Assembly (NCBI RefSeq): GCF_003260015.1
Contig: NZ_QCXS01000002.1
Span: forward strand, 2,666,001-2,730,000
Direction: 5' to 3'
Source: Nakamurella deserti
Lineage (GTDB): Bacteria > Actinomycetota > Actinomycetes > Mycobacteriales > Nakamurellaceae
DNA: 64,000 nucleotides
Below the pieces are notes generated by a model, which saw only the letters and a list, made by a program, of their open reading frames with translations, ran no database searches and was not told the DNA's origin. Of the stretch, positions 16,442 through 25,624 are shown one piece after another; the first letter of the stretch is position 1; each line of letters begins with the position of its first letter. The position numbers and the translations under genes are program-made.

Positions 16442-16927
16442 TCAGCCTCGGTACGGCGGCGCCACTCCCCACCCCCACCGCGGCACGGGCGCCTGCTCGA
16501 CGACCACCGCCCCCGGCTGCGAGTTCGACTGCGCCAGCCGCGTGCCCCACTCCAGGTAGCCGACCAGCGCCGCTCGGAACTCCGGGTCGTCGGGCATTCC
16601 GGCGTCGTCGGCCGCCAGGCTCATCAGCGAGGCGAACCGGAACCGCTGCTCGGACGTGATGCCCAACCCGCGGTGGTGCGCGAGCATCGCCCGGTACCCG
16701 CCGTGATGCGCCGTGTAGTCGGCCGGGCCGCCGAAGACCTCCGACCACCAGGTCGCGACGTGCCGGCGGTGCGCCTGCGCCACGCCGCCGGGGAACAGCG
16801 GCGACAACAGGTCGTCCTGTTCGACCCGGTCGTAGAAGGCGTCGATCATCCGGTCGAAGGCAGTTGAACCGCCGGCCCATTCGTACAGGGTCGGGATGCG
16901 GTCGTCGGCGCCGGGCTCGTCCGTCAT
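16442..16927 (-). CDS. Group II truncated haemoglobin-like protein
   Basis: A 161-residue protein whose residues 12-135 fit the two-over-two globin fold: LYEWAGGSTAFDRMIDAFYDRV (helix B/C region), LLSPLFPG, HVATWWSEVFGGPADYT, and the F-helix histidine H84 or H85 in MLAHHRGLGIT as proximal haem ligand. PDDPEFRAALVGYLEWGTRLAQ is typical of the actinobacterial subfamily. The G8 tryptophan that stabilises bound ligand in most group II members appears to be replaced by phenylalanine (EQRFRFASLM). Probable roles are oxygen or nitric oxide handling in the cytoplasm. The ATG at 16927 was chosen since upstream extension has no homology-like character. Confidence 0.83.
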   Translation of the reverse strand: MTDEPGADDRIPTLYEWAGGSTAFDRMIDAFYDRVEQDDLLSPLFPGGVAQAHRRHVATWWSEVFGGPADYTAHHGGYRAMLAHHRGLGITSEQRFRFASLMSLAADDAGMPDDPEFRAALVGYLEWGTRLAQSNSQPGAVVVEQAPVPRWGWGVAPPYRG

Positions 16928-17259
16928 CGGCGCAGCGTAATCCCGGGTGCACGTCCGCCCGAAGGGAATTCCGCCGTGCACGAACCGCCGACGGTGCGGC
17001 CCCGATTCTCCGGTGATGCCGACGCACGTCGACCCCGTCGGGACGTCGACCGTGCGTGGAACACGGGCCCGTCGGCACGCGAACCGCGCTCGCTCCGAGA
17101 AGCACCCATGCGCAACGGATCTCCTGGCACCGCTGCGGCCGGTGCCGGCGTTCTCGCGTGACACGAGGCGAGAACACCGGTGTGCCATACTCCCGACGAC
17201 CGGCTGCCCCGCACTTCGTCGAGGTCGGCCGCGGCATCGTCGACGAAGTCGGAGAGGAA
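16928..17259. other. Gene-free divergent region upstream of the globin and the dipeptide ABC operon
   Basis: This 332-bp interval has no convincing gene. The last 60 bp contain a good Shine-Dalgarno sequence (GGAGAGGAA) for the binding-protein gene. I could not identify a repeat or an operator. Confidence 0.5.
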
Positions 17260-18879
17260 ATGTCCGTGGGTGTACGACGCACACGTCAGGGCCGCATTCT
17301 GGGCGGTCTACTGGCGACGACGATGGTCCTCGCCGCATGCGGTGGTGGATCCGAGGAGAATTCCTCGAGCGGGACCTCGGGCGGGGGCGGGGCGTCCAAG
17401 ACGCTCGTCGTCGACGCCGTGTTCTCGCTCAAGAGCGCGGATCCCGCGCACAACTACGAGCCGACCGGCCAGATCGTGGCCCGTGCGCTCTACTCGACCC
17501 TGGTGACCTTCGCCGGTGACGACCTGACGAAGGTGGTCCCCGACCTGGCCAGCAGCTGGACCACGTCCGAGGACGGCAAGACCTACACGTTCACCCTGAA
17601 CCCGGCGGCGAAGTTCAGCGACGGCACCCCGGTGACCTCGGCCGACGTGGTCTTCTCCCTGAACCGGGTGGCCAACGTCAAGGGCAACCCGTCGTTCCTG
17701 ATGGACGGCCTGACGGTCTCCGCCCCCGACGCCACCACCGTCGTGGTGGAGTCGGCCACGGTGGACTCCGCCGTGCTGGGCAAGCTCGCGAACCCGTCGC
17801 TGGGCATCCTCAACAGCGCCAAGGCCAAGGCCGCCGGCGCCACCGACGCCGCCGACGCCGCGACCACCGACACCGCCGAGCAGGCGCTCAACAGCGAGTC
17901 GATGGGCAGCGGCCCGTACACGCTGGCGTCGCTGGACCTCACGACCGAGGTCGACTTCGAGATCAACGCCGACTACTGGGGCGCCACCAAGCCGACCTAC
18001 ACCAAGGTCGTGCTGCGCAACGTCGACGCCGCCCAGCAGAAGAACAACGTGGTCACCGGCCAGAGCCAGCTCGCGCTGGACCTGTCCCCGGACCAGGTCA
18101 AGGACCTCAGCGGCGGCGAGGTCGTCTCCAACTCGGTCCCCAGCCAGTACACGTTCTACCTGTTCACCAACGCCAACCCCGAGATCAACCAGTGGACGGC
18201 GAACCGCGACTTCGAGGACGCGATCCGGTACGGCATCGACTACCAGAGCCTGCTCGAGCTCGCCGGTGAGGGGTCCCGGCAGGCCGCCGGGATGATCCCG
18301 GTCCAGTTGGCCGGCGCACTGCCCGACTCCGACAGCATCACGCGCGACGTGGAGAAGGCCAAGGCCTCGCTCGCCGCGTCCGGTTACGACGGCAGCCCGG
18401 TCCAGGTGTCCTACCCCTCGGACCTGACGCAGAACGGCGTGTCGTTCACCGACATGGCCACCCGCATCCAGGCCAACCTCAAGGAGGTCGGCATCAACGT
18501 CGAACTCCAGGGCGCACCGATCACCACCGTGCTCGACCTGGCCCGCGGCGGCAAGCAGCAGATCGGGCTGTGGCTGTGGGGACCGGACTTCCCGGACGCC
18601 AGCAACTACCTCGCCTTCGGCCCCGGCGGCGTCGTCGGCGGCAAGCGCGTCAACTGGCAGCCCGGCAGCGACCCGACCATCGAGGCGCTGATGGCCAAGG
18701 CACTGGAGACCACCGACGCCGACGAGCGCGTCGCGGTCTACCAGGACTACCAGCGCGAGCTGAACAAGGGTCCGGTCATGTCGCTCATCCAGCCGGCCCA
18801 GGTCTTCCTGGCGGCGAGCTCGCTGAAAGGCCTGACCTACAACCTGGTCTGGACCGTGAACCTCGGTGAGCTCTCCTGA
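17260..18879 (+). CDS. ABC transporter substrate-binding lipoprotein, dipeptide/nickel (SBP_bac_5) family
   Basis: A 539-residue lipoprotein. Residues 1-27 are a signal peptide with lipobox LAAC27, followed by a Ser/Gly-rich tether. The mature protein is a typical family 5 solute-binding protein: SADPAHNYEPTGQIVARALYSTLV and WTTSEDGKTYTFTLNPAAKFSDGTPVTSADVVFSLNR are the strongest family signatures. It should hand peptides or another cationic or amide solute to the permeases encoded directly downstream. The ATG at 17260 has a strong ribosome binding site (GGAGAGGAA). Its stop overlaps the next gene by 14 bp, and the operon includes an amidohydrolase, suggesting uptake of something that is then hydrolysed. 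Confidence 0.9.
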   Translation: MSVGVRRTRQGRILGGLLATTMVLAACGGGSEENSSSGTSGGGGASKTLVVDAVFSLKSADPAHNYEPTGQIVARALYSTLVTFAGDDLTKVVPDLASSWTTSEDGKTYTFTLNPAAKFSDGTPVTSADVVFSLNRVANVKGNPSFLMDGLTVSAPDATTVVVESATVDSAVLGKLANPSLGILNSAKAKAAGATDAADAATTDTAEQALNSESMGSGPYTLASLDLTTEVDFEINADYWGATKPTYTKVVLRNVDAAQQKNNVVTGQSQLALDLSPDQVKDLSGGEVVSNSVPSQYTFYLFTNANPEINQWTANRDFEDAIRYGIDYQSLLELAGEGSRQAAGMIPVQLAGALPDSDSITRDVEKAKASLAASGYDGSPVQVSYPSDLTQNGVSFTDMATRIQANLKEVGINVELQGAPITTVLDLARGGKQQIGLWLWGPDFPDASNYLAFGPGGVVGGKRVNWQPGSDPTIEALMAKALETTDADERVAVYQDYQRELNKGPVMSLIQPAQVFLAASSLKGLTYNLVWTVNLGELS

Positions 18880-19963
18880 CCTGACGGCCACCGCCGTACC
18901 GGGCGCCCCGGCGGGACCGTCTCCACGGTCCCGCCGGGGGGTGCCGCCGATGGTGTCCTTCATCGGTCGGCGCCTGGTCGCCGGCGTGCTCCTCGTCGTC
19001 GGCATCTCCTTCGTCGCGTTCATCCTCACCAATCTGGTCCCCGGTGACCCCGCCGCCGCCGCCCTCGGGCAGCGCGCGATCGAGGACCCGGCCACCGTCG
19101 CCGCCTTCCGCGCCAAGTACGGGCTGGACGAACCCCTCTGGCGGCAGTACCTCATCTACCTGGGCAATCTCGTGCAGGGCGACCTGGGCACGTCGCAGCA
19201 GACGCGACGTCCGGTCGGCGCGGACATCGCCAAGTTCCTCCCCGCCACCGCCGAACTCGCGCTGGCCGCCATCGTCATCTCGCTGGTCGTCGGACTCGCG
19301 CTGGGCATCGTCGCCGCCGTCTACCGCGACCGCTTCCTCGACTCGCTGATCCGGGTGCTGAGTCTGGGTGGCGTGTCGGTGCCGACGTTCTGGCTCGCCC
19401 TGGCCGCCTCGGTCGTGTTCAGCGTCAAGCTCGGGTGGCTGCCCAGCACCGGTCAGCTCGACCCCGGGATGGACCGGCCGACCGACATCACCGGCATGGT
19501 GCTCGTCGACAGCCTGCTCACCGGGAACTGGGAGACCTTCGGCTCGGCGCTGGAGCACATCATCATGCCCGCGGTGGTCCTCGCCGCGTACACGATCGGC
19601 ATGATCACCCGCTTCACCCGGGCGTCCATGCTCGAGGTGCTGGGCAACGACTACATCCGGGCGGCCCGCGCCAAGGGGCTTCCCGAGCGGACGGTGCTGT
19701 TCCGGCACGTGCTGCGACCGGCCCTGGTGCCGATCATCACGGTCACCGGCCTGGCGCTGGGGTCGCTGCTGTCGGGCACCGTGCTGGTCGAGAACATCTT
19801 CAGCTGGCCCGGGATGGGCCAGTACGCCTACAAGAGCTCGCTGGCGCTGGACCTGCCCGCGGTGATGGGGGTCAGCATCGTGATCGCGGTGATCTACGTG
19901 GTCGTCAACCTGGTCGTCGACATCCTCTACAGCGTCATCGATCCGCGGATCCGGCAGGGCTGA
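18866..19963 (+). CDS. ABC permease, DppB type
   Basis: A 365-residue membrane protein with six membrane segments and the binding-protein-dependent transport signature in the cytoplasmic loop: YIRAARAKGLPERTVLFRHVLRPAL (EAA motif). The N-terminus (MVSFIGRRLVAGVLLVVGISFVAFILTNLVPGDP) is characteristic of the DppB/OppB family. I give the GTG at 18866, which overlaps the upstream stop; the ATG at 18950 inside it would start directly at the family consensus and may be the true start. It forms a heterodimeric channel with the DppC-type protein that follows. Confidence 0.9.
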   Translation: MSSPDLTATAVPGAPAGPSPRSRRGVPPMVSFIGRRLVAGVLLVVGISFVAFILTNLVPGDPAAAALGQRAIEDPATVAAFRAKYGLDEPLWRQYLIYLGNLVQGDLGTSQQTRRPVGADIAKFLPATAELALAAIVISLVVGLALGIVAAVYRDRFLDSLIRVLSLGGVSVPTFWLALAASVVFSVKLGWLPSTGQLDPGMDRPTDITGMVLVDSLLTGNWETFGSALEHIIMPAVVLAAYTIGMITRFTRASMLEVLGNDYIRAARAKGLPERTVLFRHVLRPALVPIITVTGLALGSLLSGTVLVENIFSWPGMGQYAYKSSLALDLPAVMGVSIVIAVIYVVVNLVVDILYSVIDPRIRQG

Positions 19964-19964
19964 C

Positions 19965-20879
19965 GTGACGACGAACCCGATCATCTCCGACGGGCTGCCG
20001 GTCCCGCCGGCCGACGAACCCGCCACCGGACGGAAGGTACGGCGCCGCAGCGGCTCTCCCTGGCGGCGGCCGATGGCCGTCGTCGGCGTCGTGGTCATCG
20101 CCTTCTGGCTGCTCGTCGCCCTGCTCGCGCCGTGGCTCGCGCCGTACGACCCGCTGGTGCAAGACTTCCCGAGGCTGGCCGCGCCCGACGCGGCGCACCT
20201 GCTCGGCACCGACGGCTCCGGCCGGGACGTGTTGAGCCGCCTGATGTACGGCGCGCGGGTGAGCATCCCGCTGGCCGTTCTGCTGGTCGCGCTGTCCACC
20301 CTGGTCGGCTCCACGCTCGGCGCCATCGCGGGCTACTTCGGACGGTGGGCGGACGGGATCGTCATGCGCATCGCCGACCTCGTCTTCGCCTTCCCCGGCA
20401 TCATCCTGGCGATGGCCGCCGCGGCGGCGTTCGGCCCGAGCCTGCGCAACGCCGTGCTCGCGCTGGTCATCGTGACCTGGCCGTCCTACGCCCGGGTGGT
20501 CCGCAGCCTCATCCTGTCGCTGCGGGAGAGCGAGTTCGTCTCCGCCGCACGCCTGATGGGCTCGTCGGCCCGCCGCACCCTGCTCGTCGACCTGCGGCCG
20601 AACGCCGCCGGTCAGGTGCTGGTCCTCGCCGCCCTGGAGGTCGGCAACGCCGTGCTGCTGCTGTCCGGACTGTCCTTCCTGGGCCTGGGCGCCCAGGCCC
20701 CGCAGGCGGAGTGGGGTGCGATGGTGTCCGACGGCGCCCGCAACTTCGACTCCTGGTGGGTCGGCGCCTTCCCGGGCCTGGCCATCCTCACCGTGGTGCT
20801 CGCGTTCAACTTCCTCGGCGACACCCTGCGCGACGCGCTGGACCCGCGCACCGCCCGCGCGCTGCGGAGCCTGCCGTGA
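19965..20879 (+). CDS. ABC permease, DppC type
   Basis: A 304-residue permease starting at GTG 19965, one base after the previous stop. After a cytoplasmic N-terminus of about 40 residues comes WRRPMAVVGVVVIAFWLLVALLAPWLAPYDP, the hallmark of DppC/OppC proteins, and HLLGTDGSGRDVLSRLMYGARVSI. The EAA loop reads FVSAARLMGSSARRTLLVDLRPN. It pairs with the DppB-type subunit to form the membrane pore of the importer. Its stop overlaps the start of the first ATPase gene by 4 bp. Confidence 0.9.
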   Translation: MTTNPIISDGLPVPPADEPATGRKVRRRSGSPWRRPMAVVGVVVIAFWLLVALLAPWLAPYDPLVQDFPRLAAPDAAHLLGTDGSGRDVLSRLMYGARVSIPLAVLLVALSTLVGSTLGAIAGYFGRWADGIVMRIADLVFAFPGIILAMAAAAAFGPSLRNAVLALVIVTWPSYARVVRSLILSLRESEFVSAARLMGSSARRTLLVDLRPNAAGQVLVLAALEVGNAVLLLSGLSFLGLGAQAPQAEWGAMVSDGARNFDSWWVGAFPGLAILTVVLAFNFLGDTLRDALDPRTARALRSLP

Positions 20880-21880
20880 CCGCCCCGGTGCTCGACGTCG
20901 ACGACCTGCGCGTGCTGCTGCCGGGGCGCGACGGGACCAGGCTGCCCGCGGTCGACGGCGTCTCGTTCACCGTCGCGCCGGGAGAGATCGTCGGCGTCGC
21001 CGGCGAGAGCGGCAGCGGCAAGACCATGACGGCGCTGGCGCTGTTCGGCCTGCTGCCGCACGGCGCCACCACCGAGGGCACGCTGCGCTTCGACGGGGAC
21101 GACGTGCTGACCATGCCCGCGAACCAGCTGCGCGGGCTGCGGGGCCGGAGCATGTCGATGGTCTTCCAGGACCCGATGACCTCGCTGCACCCGATGCTGA
21201 CGGTCGAGAAGCAGATCACCGAGCACCTGCGTTTCCACACCGGCGCCGGTCGGCGCGCGGCGCGGACCCGGGCGCTGGAACTGCTGGAGCAGGTCCGGAT
21301 CCCGGATCCGGCGCGGACACTGTCGGCCTACCCGCACCAGTTCTCCGGCGGCATGCGGCAGCGGGTCGCGATCGCCGTGGCGCTGGCCTGCTCACCGCGG
21401 CTGCTCATCGCCGACGAGCCCACCACCGCGCTGGACGTCACCGTCCAGGCCGGCATCCTGCGGTTGCTGGACCGGCTGCGCCGCGAGGAGGGTCTGGCCA
21501 TCGTGATCATCACCCACGACCTCGGCGTGATGAGTTCGATCGCCGACCGGGTGGTGGTGATGTACGCCGGTCGCGTCGCCGAGAGCGGTCCCACGAACGG
21601 AGTTCTCGGGGTGCCCCGGCACCCCTACACGCGCGGGTTGCTGGACGCGCTGCCGCACCCGGAACGGGGCACCACCTCGCTGGTGCCGATCCCCGGAGCG
21701 CCGCCGGTGCTGGGCGGCAAGCCCGCCGGCTGCGCCTTCCACCCACGTTGCGCGTTCGCCGAGGCGACCTGCCGGACCGACCGTCCCGAAGCGCTGCCGG
21801 TGGACGACCACCGCCGGCTGGCCTGCTGGGTGGATCCGTTCGTGGCCGACCCGGTGCTGTCGGGAAAGGGTCCGGCATGA
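20876..21880 (+). CDS. ABC ATP-binding protein, DppD type
   Basis: A 334-residue ATPase subunit starting at GTG 20876 (GTGA overlap with the permease stop). Walker A is GESGSGKT, the signature is [12 protein letters not shown], Walker B is [12 protein letters not shown], and the H-loop is in IITHDLGVM. The C-terminal extension has the oligopeptide/dipeptide domain with the Cys-containing motif [14 protein letters not shown], which in relatives binds an iron-sulphur cluster. It should drive import with the DppF-type partner encoded next. Confidence 0.92.
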   Translation: MTAPVLDVDDLRVLLPGRDGTRLPAVDGVSFTVAPGEIVGVAGESGSGKTMTALALFGLLPHGATTEGTLRFDGDDVLTMPANQLRGLRGRSMSMVFQDPMTSLHPMLTVEKQITEHLRFHTGAGRRAARTRALELLEQVRIPDPARTLSAYPHQFSGGMRQRVAIAVALACSPRLLIADEPTTALDVTVQAGILRLLDRLRREEGLAIVIITHDLGVMSSIADRVVVMYAGRVAESGPTNGVLGVPRHPYTRGLLDALPHPERGTTSLVPIPGAPPVLGGKPAGCAFHPRCAFAEATCRTDRPEALPVDDHRRLACWVDPFVADPVLSGKGPA

Positions 21881-22830
21881 GCCTGCTCGAGCTGTCCGAC
21901 GTCGCCGTCACCTACGCCCAGCGGGGCCGGTCGGTGCGTGCCGTCGCCGGGGTCGACCTGACCGTCGAACGTGGTCAGATCGTCGGCCTGGTCGGTGAAT
22001 CCGGCTGCGGCAAGTCGACGCTGGCCAAGGCCGCGGTCGGCCTGGTACCGACCAGCGGCGGCACCGTCCGCTTCGACGGCACCCCGGTGGTGCCGCTGGG
22101 ACGCCGCTCCCGGCCGGCGGCGCTGCGGCGGATGCAGATGGTGTTCCAGGACCCGTACTCCTCGCTCAACCCCCGGCGGCGCATCGGCGACCAGATCGAG
22201 GACGGCCTGCGGCTGGCCGCGGGGTTCCGCGGCGACCGGCGCACCCGGATCGCCGAGCTCCTGGAGCGGGTGCAACTGCCCACCGACGCCGCCCGCCGCT
22301 TCCCGCACGAGTTCTCGGGCGGTCAGCGGCAGCGGCTGGCCATCGCCCGGGCGCTGGCGGCGGAACCGTCGCTGATCGTGGCGGACGAGGCCATCTCGGC
22401 CCTGGACGCGTCGGCGCAGGCGGCGGTGGCCAACCTGCTGGTGACGCTGACCCGCGAGCTGGACATGGGGTTGCTGTTCATCTCCCACGACCTGGCCATC
22501 GTGCGGCAGGTCGCCGACGTCACCGCGGTGATGTACCTGGGCAGAGTCGTGGAAGCCGGCCCCACGGCACAGGTCTGGGACGCGCCCGCGCACCCCTACA
22601 CCGCGGCGCTGATCGGGGCGGTGCCCGTCCCGGACGGTTCGGGCGCCCTGCCGGTGGACCTGCCCGGTGACGTCCCCGACCCCGCCGCGCCGCCGGCGGG
22701 CTGCCGGTTCCATCCCCGCTGCCCGCGACGGTTCGAGCCGTGCACCGACATCGAACCGGTGATGCTGCAGCTGGGTGCCGGCCGGCAGGCGGCCTGCTGG
22801 CTCAACGACCGGGAAGTGGTGCAGGCGTGA
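21877..22830 (+). CDS. ABC ATP-binding protein, DppF type
   Basis: A 317-residue ATPase starting at ATG 21877, overlapping the previous stop by 4 bp. Walker A is GESGCGKS, the signature FSGGQRQRLAIA, Walker B LIVADEAISALD and the H-loop FISHDLAIV. MQMVFQDPYSSLNPRRRIGDQI is the DppF/OppF Q-loop region. The C-terminal CRFHPRCPRRFEPC carries the cysteine motif of the oligopeptide-type subunits. With the DppD-type protein it completes a five-gene importer. Confidence 0.92.
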   Translation: MSLLELSDVAVTYAQRGRSVRAVAGVDLTVERGQIVGLVGESGCGKSTLAKAAVGLVPTSGGTVRFDGTPVVPLGRRSRPAALRRMQMVFQDPYSSLNPRRRIGDQIEDGLRLAAGFRGDRRTRIAELLERVQLPTDAARRFPHEFSGGQRQRLAIARALAAEPSLIVADEAISALDASAQAAVANLLVTLTRELDMGLLFISHDLAIVRQVADVTAVMYLGRVVEAGPTAQVWDAPAHPYTAALIGAVPVPDGSGALPVDLPGDVPDPAAPPAGCRFHPRCPRRFEPCTDIEPVMLQLGAGRQAACWLNDREVVQA

Positions 22831-24020
22831 CCGACATGTGGCTCACCGACGTCCGTCTTGTCGACCTGGACCTCGGGGCGCACGCCGCCGCCGCGGTCCA
22901 CGTCGTCGACGGCCGCATCGACCGGATCGCCGACGCTCCCCCGCCGGAGGCGCCGACCCTGGACCTCGGCGGCCGGTTCCTGCTGCCCGGCATCGTCACC
23001 GTGCACACCCACCTGTCGATCGTCTTCCCGTTCAGCGACACCGACGAGGACGAGGACCGGGCGTTGACCGCGCTGCGGTCGGCCGAGCGGGCGCACGCCG
23101 CCCTGTTCGCCGGGGCGACGACGGTGCGCTGCATCCACGAGCAGCACCGCATCGACATCACCGTGCGGGACGCGGCCCGCCGCGGCTGGTTCCGCGCGCC
23201 GCGCATCCTGGCCGGCGGCCGGGCCCTGTCGACGCCGGACGGACACGGGCAGGGCACCGGCAGCGCCTACGCGAAGGGCGCCGACGCGTTCTACGCCGCG
23301 GCCGTCGCCGAACTGGAGGCGGGCGCCGACCATCTCAAGATCTTCATCACCGGTGGGCTCGCGCACGCCGGCGAGCGCCCCGAGGTACCGGAGATGACCG
23401 ACGCCGAGATCGGTGCCGTGGTGCGGGCCGCCACCGAGGCGGGCACCTACGTCGTCGCGCACGCCGGGCACCACGCGGCGATCCGGCAGGCGCTGGACCA
23501 GGGGGTCACGAGCTTCGAGCACGCCTACGTGGTGGACGAGGCGACCGCGTCACTGCTGGCCCGGCCCGGCATCTTCGTCAGCCCGACGCTCAGCGTCACC
23601 CGCAGCGAGAGCTGGATGCGCGCCAACCATTTCGAGGAACACTCGATCGCCAACGCGAAGGCGGCGTCGGGCGAGCACCTGGCCAGCATCCAGCGCTTGA
23701 TCGCGGCGGGGGTGACGCTGACCAACGGCACCGACTACCCGCCCGGCGACGACTGCGACGGCGTGCCGGCGTTCGTCGCCGAGATGGGCTTCATGCACGG
23801 TGCCGGCCTGTCGCTCCGGGACACGCTGCGCTCGGCCACGGTCAACGGGGCCGCGGTGTGCCGGATCGACGACGAGGTGGGCCGGGTGGCGCCGGGCTAC
23901 GTGGCCGACCTGATCGCCGTCGACGACGATCCGCTGGCCGACATCGCCGCCATGGCCGGCATCTCGTTCGTGATGCAGGACGGAGTCGTCCTCCGCGACG
24001 ACCGGAAGGGGATGCGATGA
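22827..24020 (+). CDS. Metal-dependent amidohydrolase (imidazolonepropionase/prolidase-like)
   Basis: A 397-residue member of the amidohydrolase superfamily. Metal ligands are visible: H60-T-H62 after strand 1, the probably carboxylated K171 in HLKIFITGG, H212 in VVAHAGHH, H232 in FEHAYVV, and the catalytic D303 in LTNGTDYP. The N- and C-terminal small beta-domains (LTDVRLVDLDLG; GYVADLIAVDDDPL) are also present. The lysine places it near the prolidase/Sgx-type hydrolases that cleave dipeptides or cyclic amides. It starts at GTG 22827, overlapping the ATPase stop, so it is fully coupled to the importer; it probably degrades the imported compound in the cytoplasm. Confidence 0.86.
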   Translation: MTDMWLTDVRLVDLDLGAHAAAAVHVVDGRIDRIADAPPPEAPTLDLGGRFLLPGIVTVHTHLSIVFPFSDTDEDEDRALTALRSAERAHAALFAGATTVRCIHEQHRIDITVRDAARRGWFRAPRILAGGRALSTPDGHGQGTGSAYAKGADAFYAAAVAELEAGADHLKIFITGGLAHAGERPEVPEMTDAEIGAVVRAATEAGTYVVAHAGHHAAIRQALDQGVTSFEHAYVVDEATASLLARPGIFVSPTLSVTRSESWMRANHFEEHSIANAKAASGEHLASIQRLIAAGVTLTNGTDYPPGDDCDGVPAFVAEMGFMHGAGLSLRDTLRSATVNGAAVCRIDDEVGRVAPGYVADLIAVDDDPLADIAAMAGISFVMQDGVVLRDDRKGMR

Positions 24021-24418
24021 CCTCGCGGTTGCAGGGTGAGCAGGCGGCGGTGTGGGCGGTGGTGACCGACCTGTACCAGGCCTATCTGGACGACGACCGG
24101 CTGCGGCTGGAAGGTCACCTCGCCGACGGCTGCACGATGTGGGAGACCGCGTCGCCGGGACTGCGCACCAAGGCCGACCTGGTCGCCGCCCGGGAGGCGG
24201 CCGCCGGGAAGCCGGCGGCGCCCCGGAAAGCCCCGCTGCGGCTGGACGCGACCGAGCCGACCGTCATCGTGCACGGCGACCTGGCGGTGGAGCACCACGT
24301 GCTGGACGCCGTCTTCGACGACGCGTCGCTCGACGAGCACCTGCGTTGCACCTCGGCACTGCGGCGGGTCGACGGTGCGTGGAAGTTCGTGCACCACCAC
24401 GAGGAACGGCTGAGCTGA
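24017..24418 (+). CDS. SnoaL/DUF4440-like NTF2-fold protein
   Basis: A 133-residue protein starting at ATG 24017, overlapping the amidohydrolase stop by 4 bp. The pattern of an N-terminal helix (AVWAVVTDLYQAYLDDD), a short motif with conserved aromatic and acidic residues (GHLADGCTMWETASPG), and a four-strand C-terminus ending in RRVDGAWKFVHHHEERLS is that of the DUF4440/SnoaL branch of the NTF2-like fold. Such proteins are small hydrolases, cyclases or binding proteins. Its role in this operon is unknown, but its position as the last coupled gene suggests it acts on the same substrate. Confidence 0.75.
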   Translation: MTSRLQGEQAAVWAVVTDLYQAYLDDDRLRLEGHLADGCTMWETASPGLRTKADLVAAREAAAGKPAAPRKAPLRLDATEPTVIVHGDLAVEHHVLDAVFDDASLDEHLRCTSALRRVDGAWKFVHHHEERLS

Positions 24419-24580
24419 GCGGGTATCGGCCGGCTCGCCGGAGACCCTGGTCGATCCAGCGGCCGGGACCGTCCTGACGGGCCCGGTCGGACCGCAGCGC
24501 CTCGCGCTCGTCCCCCGCACCGTCCGCCGTGCTCCCGCACCCGGGTCGCCGCTCGGGAGACCGCCGGGCAGGATGGGGCC

Positions 24581-25558
24581 ATGGTGCTGATCGGCTTCCA
24601 CGCCTCTCACGAACAGGTCCACCCGGCGGTGCTCCGCGATTCCGCGGTCCAGGCCGAGCAGGCCGGCTTCGACTCGGTGATGTGCTCGGACCACCTGGCG
24701 CCCTGGACGTCGAAGCAGGGCCACTCCGGGTTCACCTGGTCCTGGCTGGGTGCGGCGCTCCAGGCCACGCAGCGGATACCGATGGGGTCGTTCCACGCGC
24801 CCGGCCAGCGCTACCACCCGGTCGTCTCGGCGCACGCCATGGCCACCCTGGCCGCGATGTTCCCCGGCCGGTTGCCGTGGGTGGCCCTGGGCAGCGGTGA
24901 GGCGCTCAACGAACACGTCACCGGGGACCGCTGGCCGTCCAAGCCGGAACGGATGGAACGACTCCGGGAGTGCGTGGACGTCATGCGGGCGTTGTGGCGG
25001 GGCGAGGAGGTCAGCCACCGCGGGCACGTGATCGTCGACCGGGCCCGGCTGTGGTCGCTGCCGGAGGTACCGCCCGAGCTGGTGGCCGGGGCGGTGAGCG
25101 CCGAGACGGCCGCGTGGGCGGCCGGCTGGGCCGACGGGTTGATCACCGTGAACCAGCCGGTCGACCAGTTGCGACGGGTGGTCGGTGCCTACCGTGACGC
25201 CGGCGGCCGGGGACCCCTGCGACTGCAGGTGCACCTGTCCTGGGCTCCCGACGCGGAGGAGGCCACCGCCATCGCCGTCGACCAGTGGCAGGGCAACTGC
25301 GTTCCCACCGACCTCGCGTGGAACCTGGAGCATCCCGAGCAGTTCGAGGCGGCGACCCGGCACGTGCCCCCGGCGGTGGTGGCCGAGAACGTCCTCACCT
25401 CCGCCGATCTCGCCCAGCACACCGCATGGCTGGCGGAGTTCGCGGCCCTCGGTTTCGACGAGCTGATGCTGCACCACGTCGGACAGCACGACGATCCGTT
25501 CATCGCGGCGTTCTCCGGTCACGTCCTGCCCCAGCTGCAGCAGCCCGCTGTCGCGTGA
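24581..25558 (+). CDS. Luciferase-like flavin-dependent oxidoreductase (TIGR03885-type)
   Basis: A 325-residue TIM-barrel flavoprotein of the luciferase-like monooxygenase family. GFDSVMCSDHLAPW, YHPVVSAHAMATLAAMFPGRLPWVALGSGEALNEHV and WPSKPERMERLRECVDVMRALW are the typical blocks that also occur in F420-dependent enzymes. The sequence fits the small subfamily found next to GH13 enzymes in Actinobacteria, described in the TIGR03885 model as probably not using F420. The GH13 gene follows after 66 bp, and the two are likely co-transcribed. The substrate is unknown. It starts at ATG 24581. Confidence 0.82.
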   Translation: MVLIGFHASHEQVHPAVLRDSAVQAEQAGFDSVMCSDHLAPWTSKQGHSGFTWSWLGAALQATQRIPMGSFHAPGQRYHPVVSAHAMATLAAMFPGRLPWVALGSGEALNEHVTGDRWPSKPERMERLRECVDVMRALWRGEEVSHRGHVIVDRARLWSLPEVPPELVAGAVSAETAAWAAGWADGLITVNQPVDQLRRVVGAYRDAGGRGPLRLQVHLSWAPDAEEATAIAVDQWQGNCVPTDLAWNLEHPEQFEAATRHVPPAVVAENVLTSADLAQHTAWLAEFAALGFDELMLHHVGQHDDPFIAAFSGHVLPQLQQPAVA

Positions 25559-25624
25559 GGCCACCTCCGGTACCGGGCCGACCCGATCACATCCCCGTCC
25601 CTCCGACCCCGAGGAGCACCCCCC

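Noticed and set aside
17308-19155. A 615-codon minus-strand open frame
   Set aside because: It is antisense to the binding-protein and permease genes and is a by-product of their codon bias.
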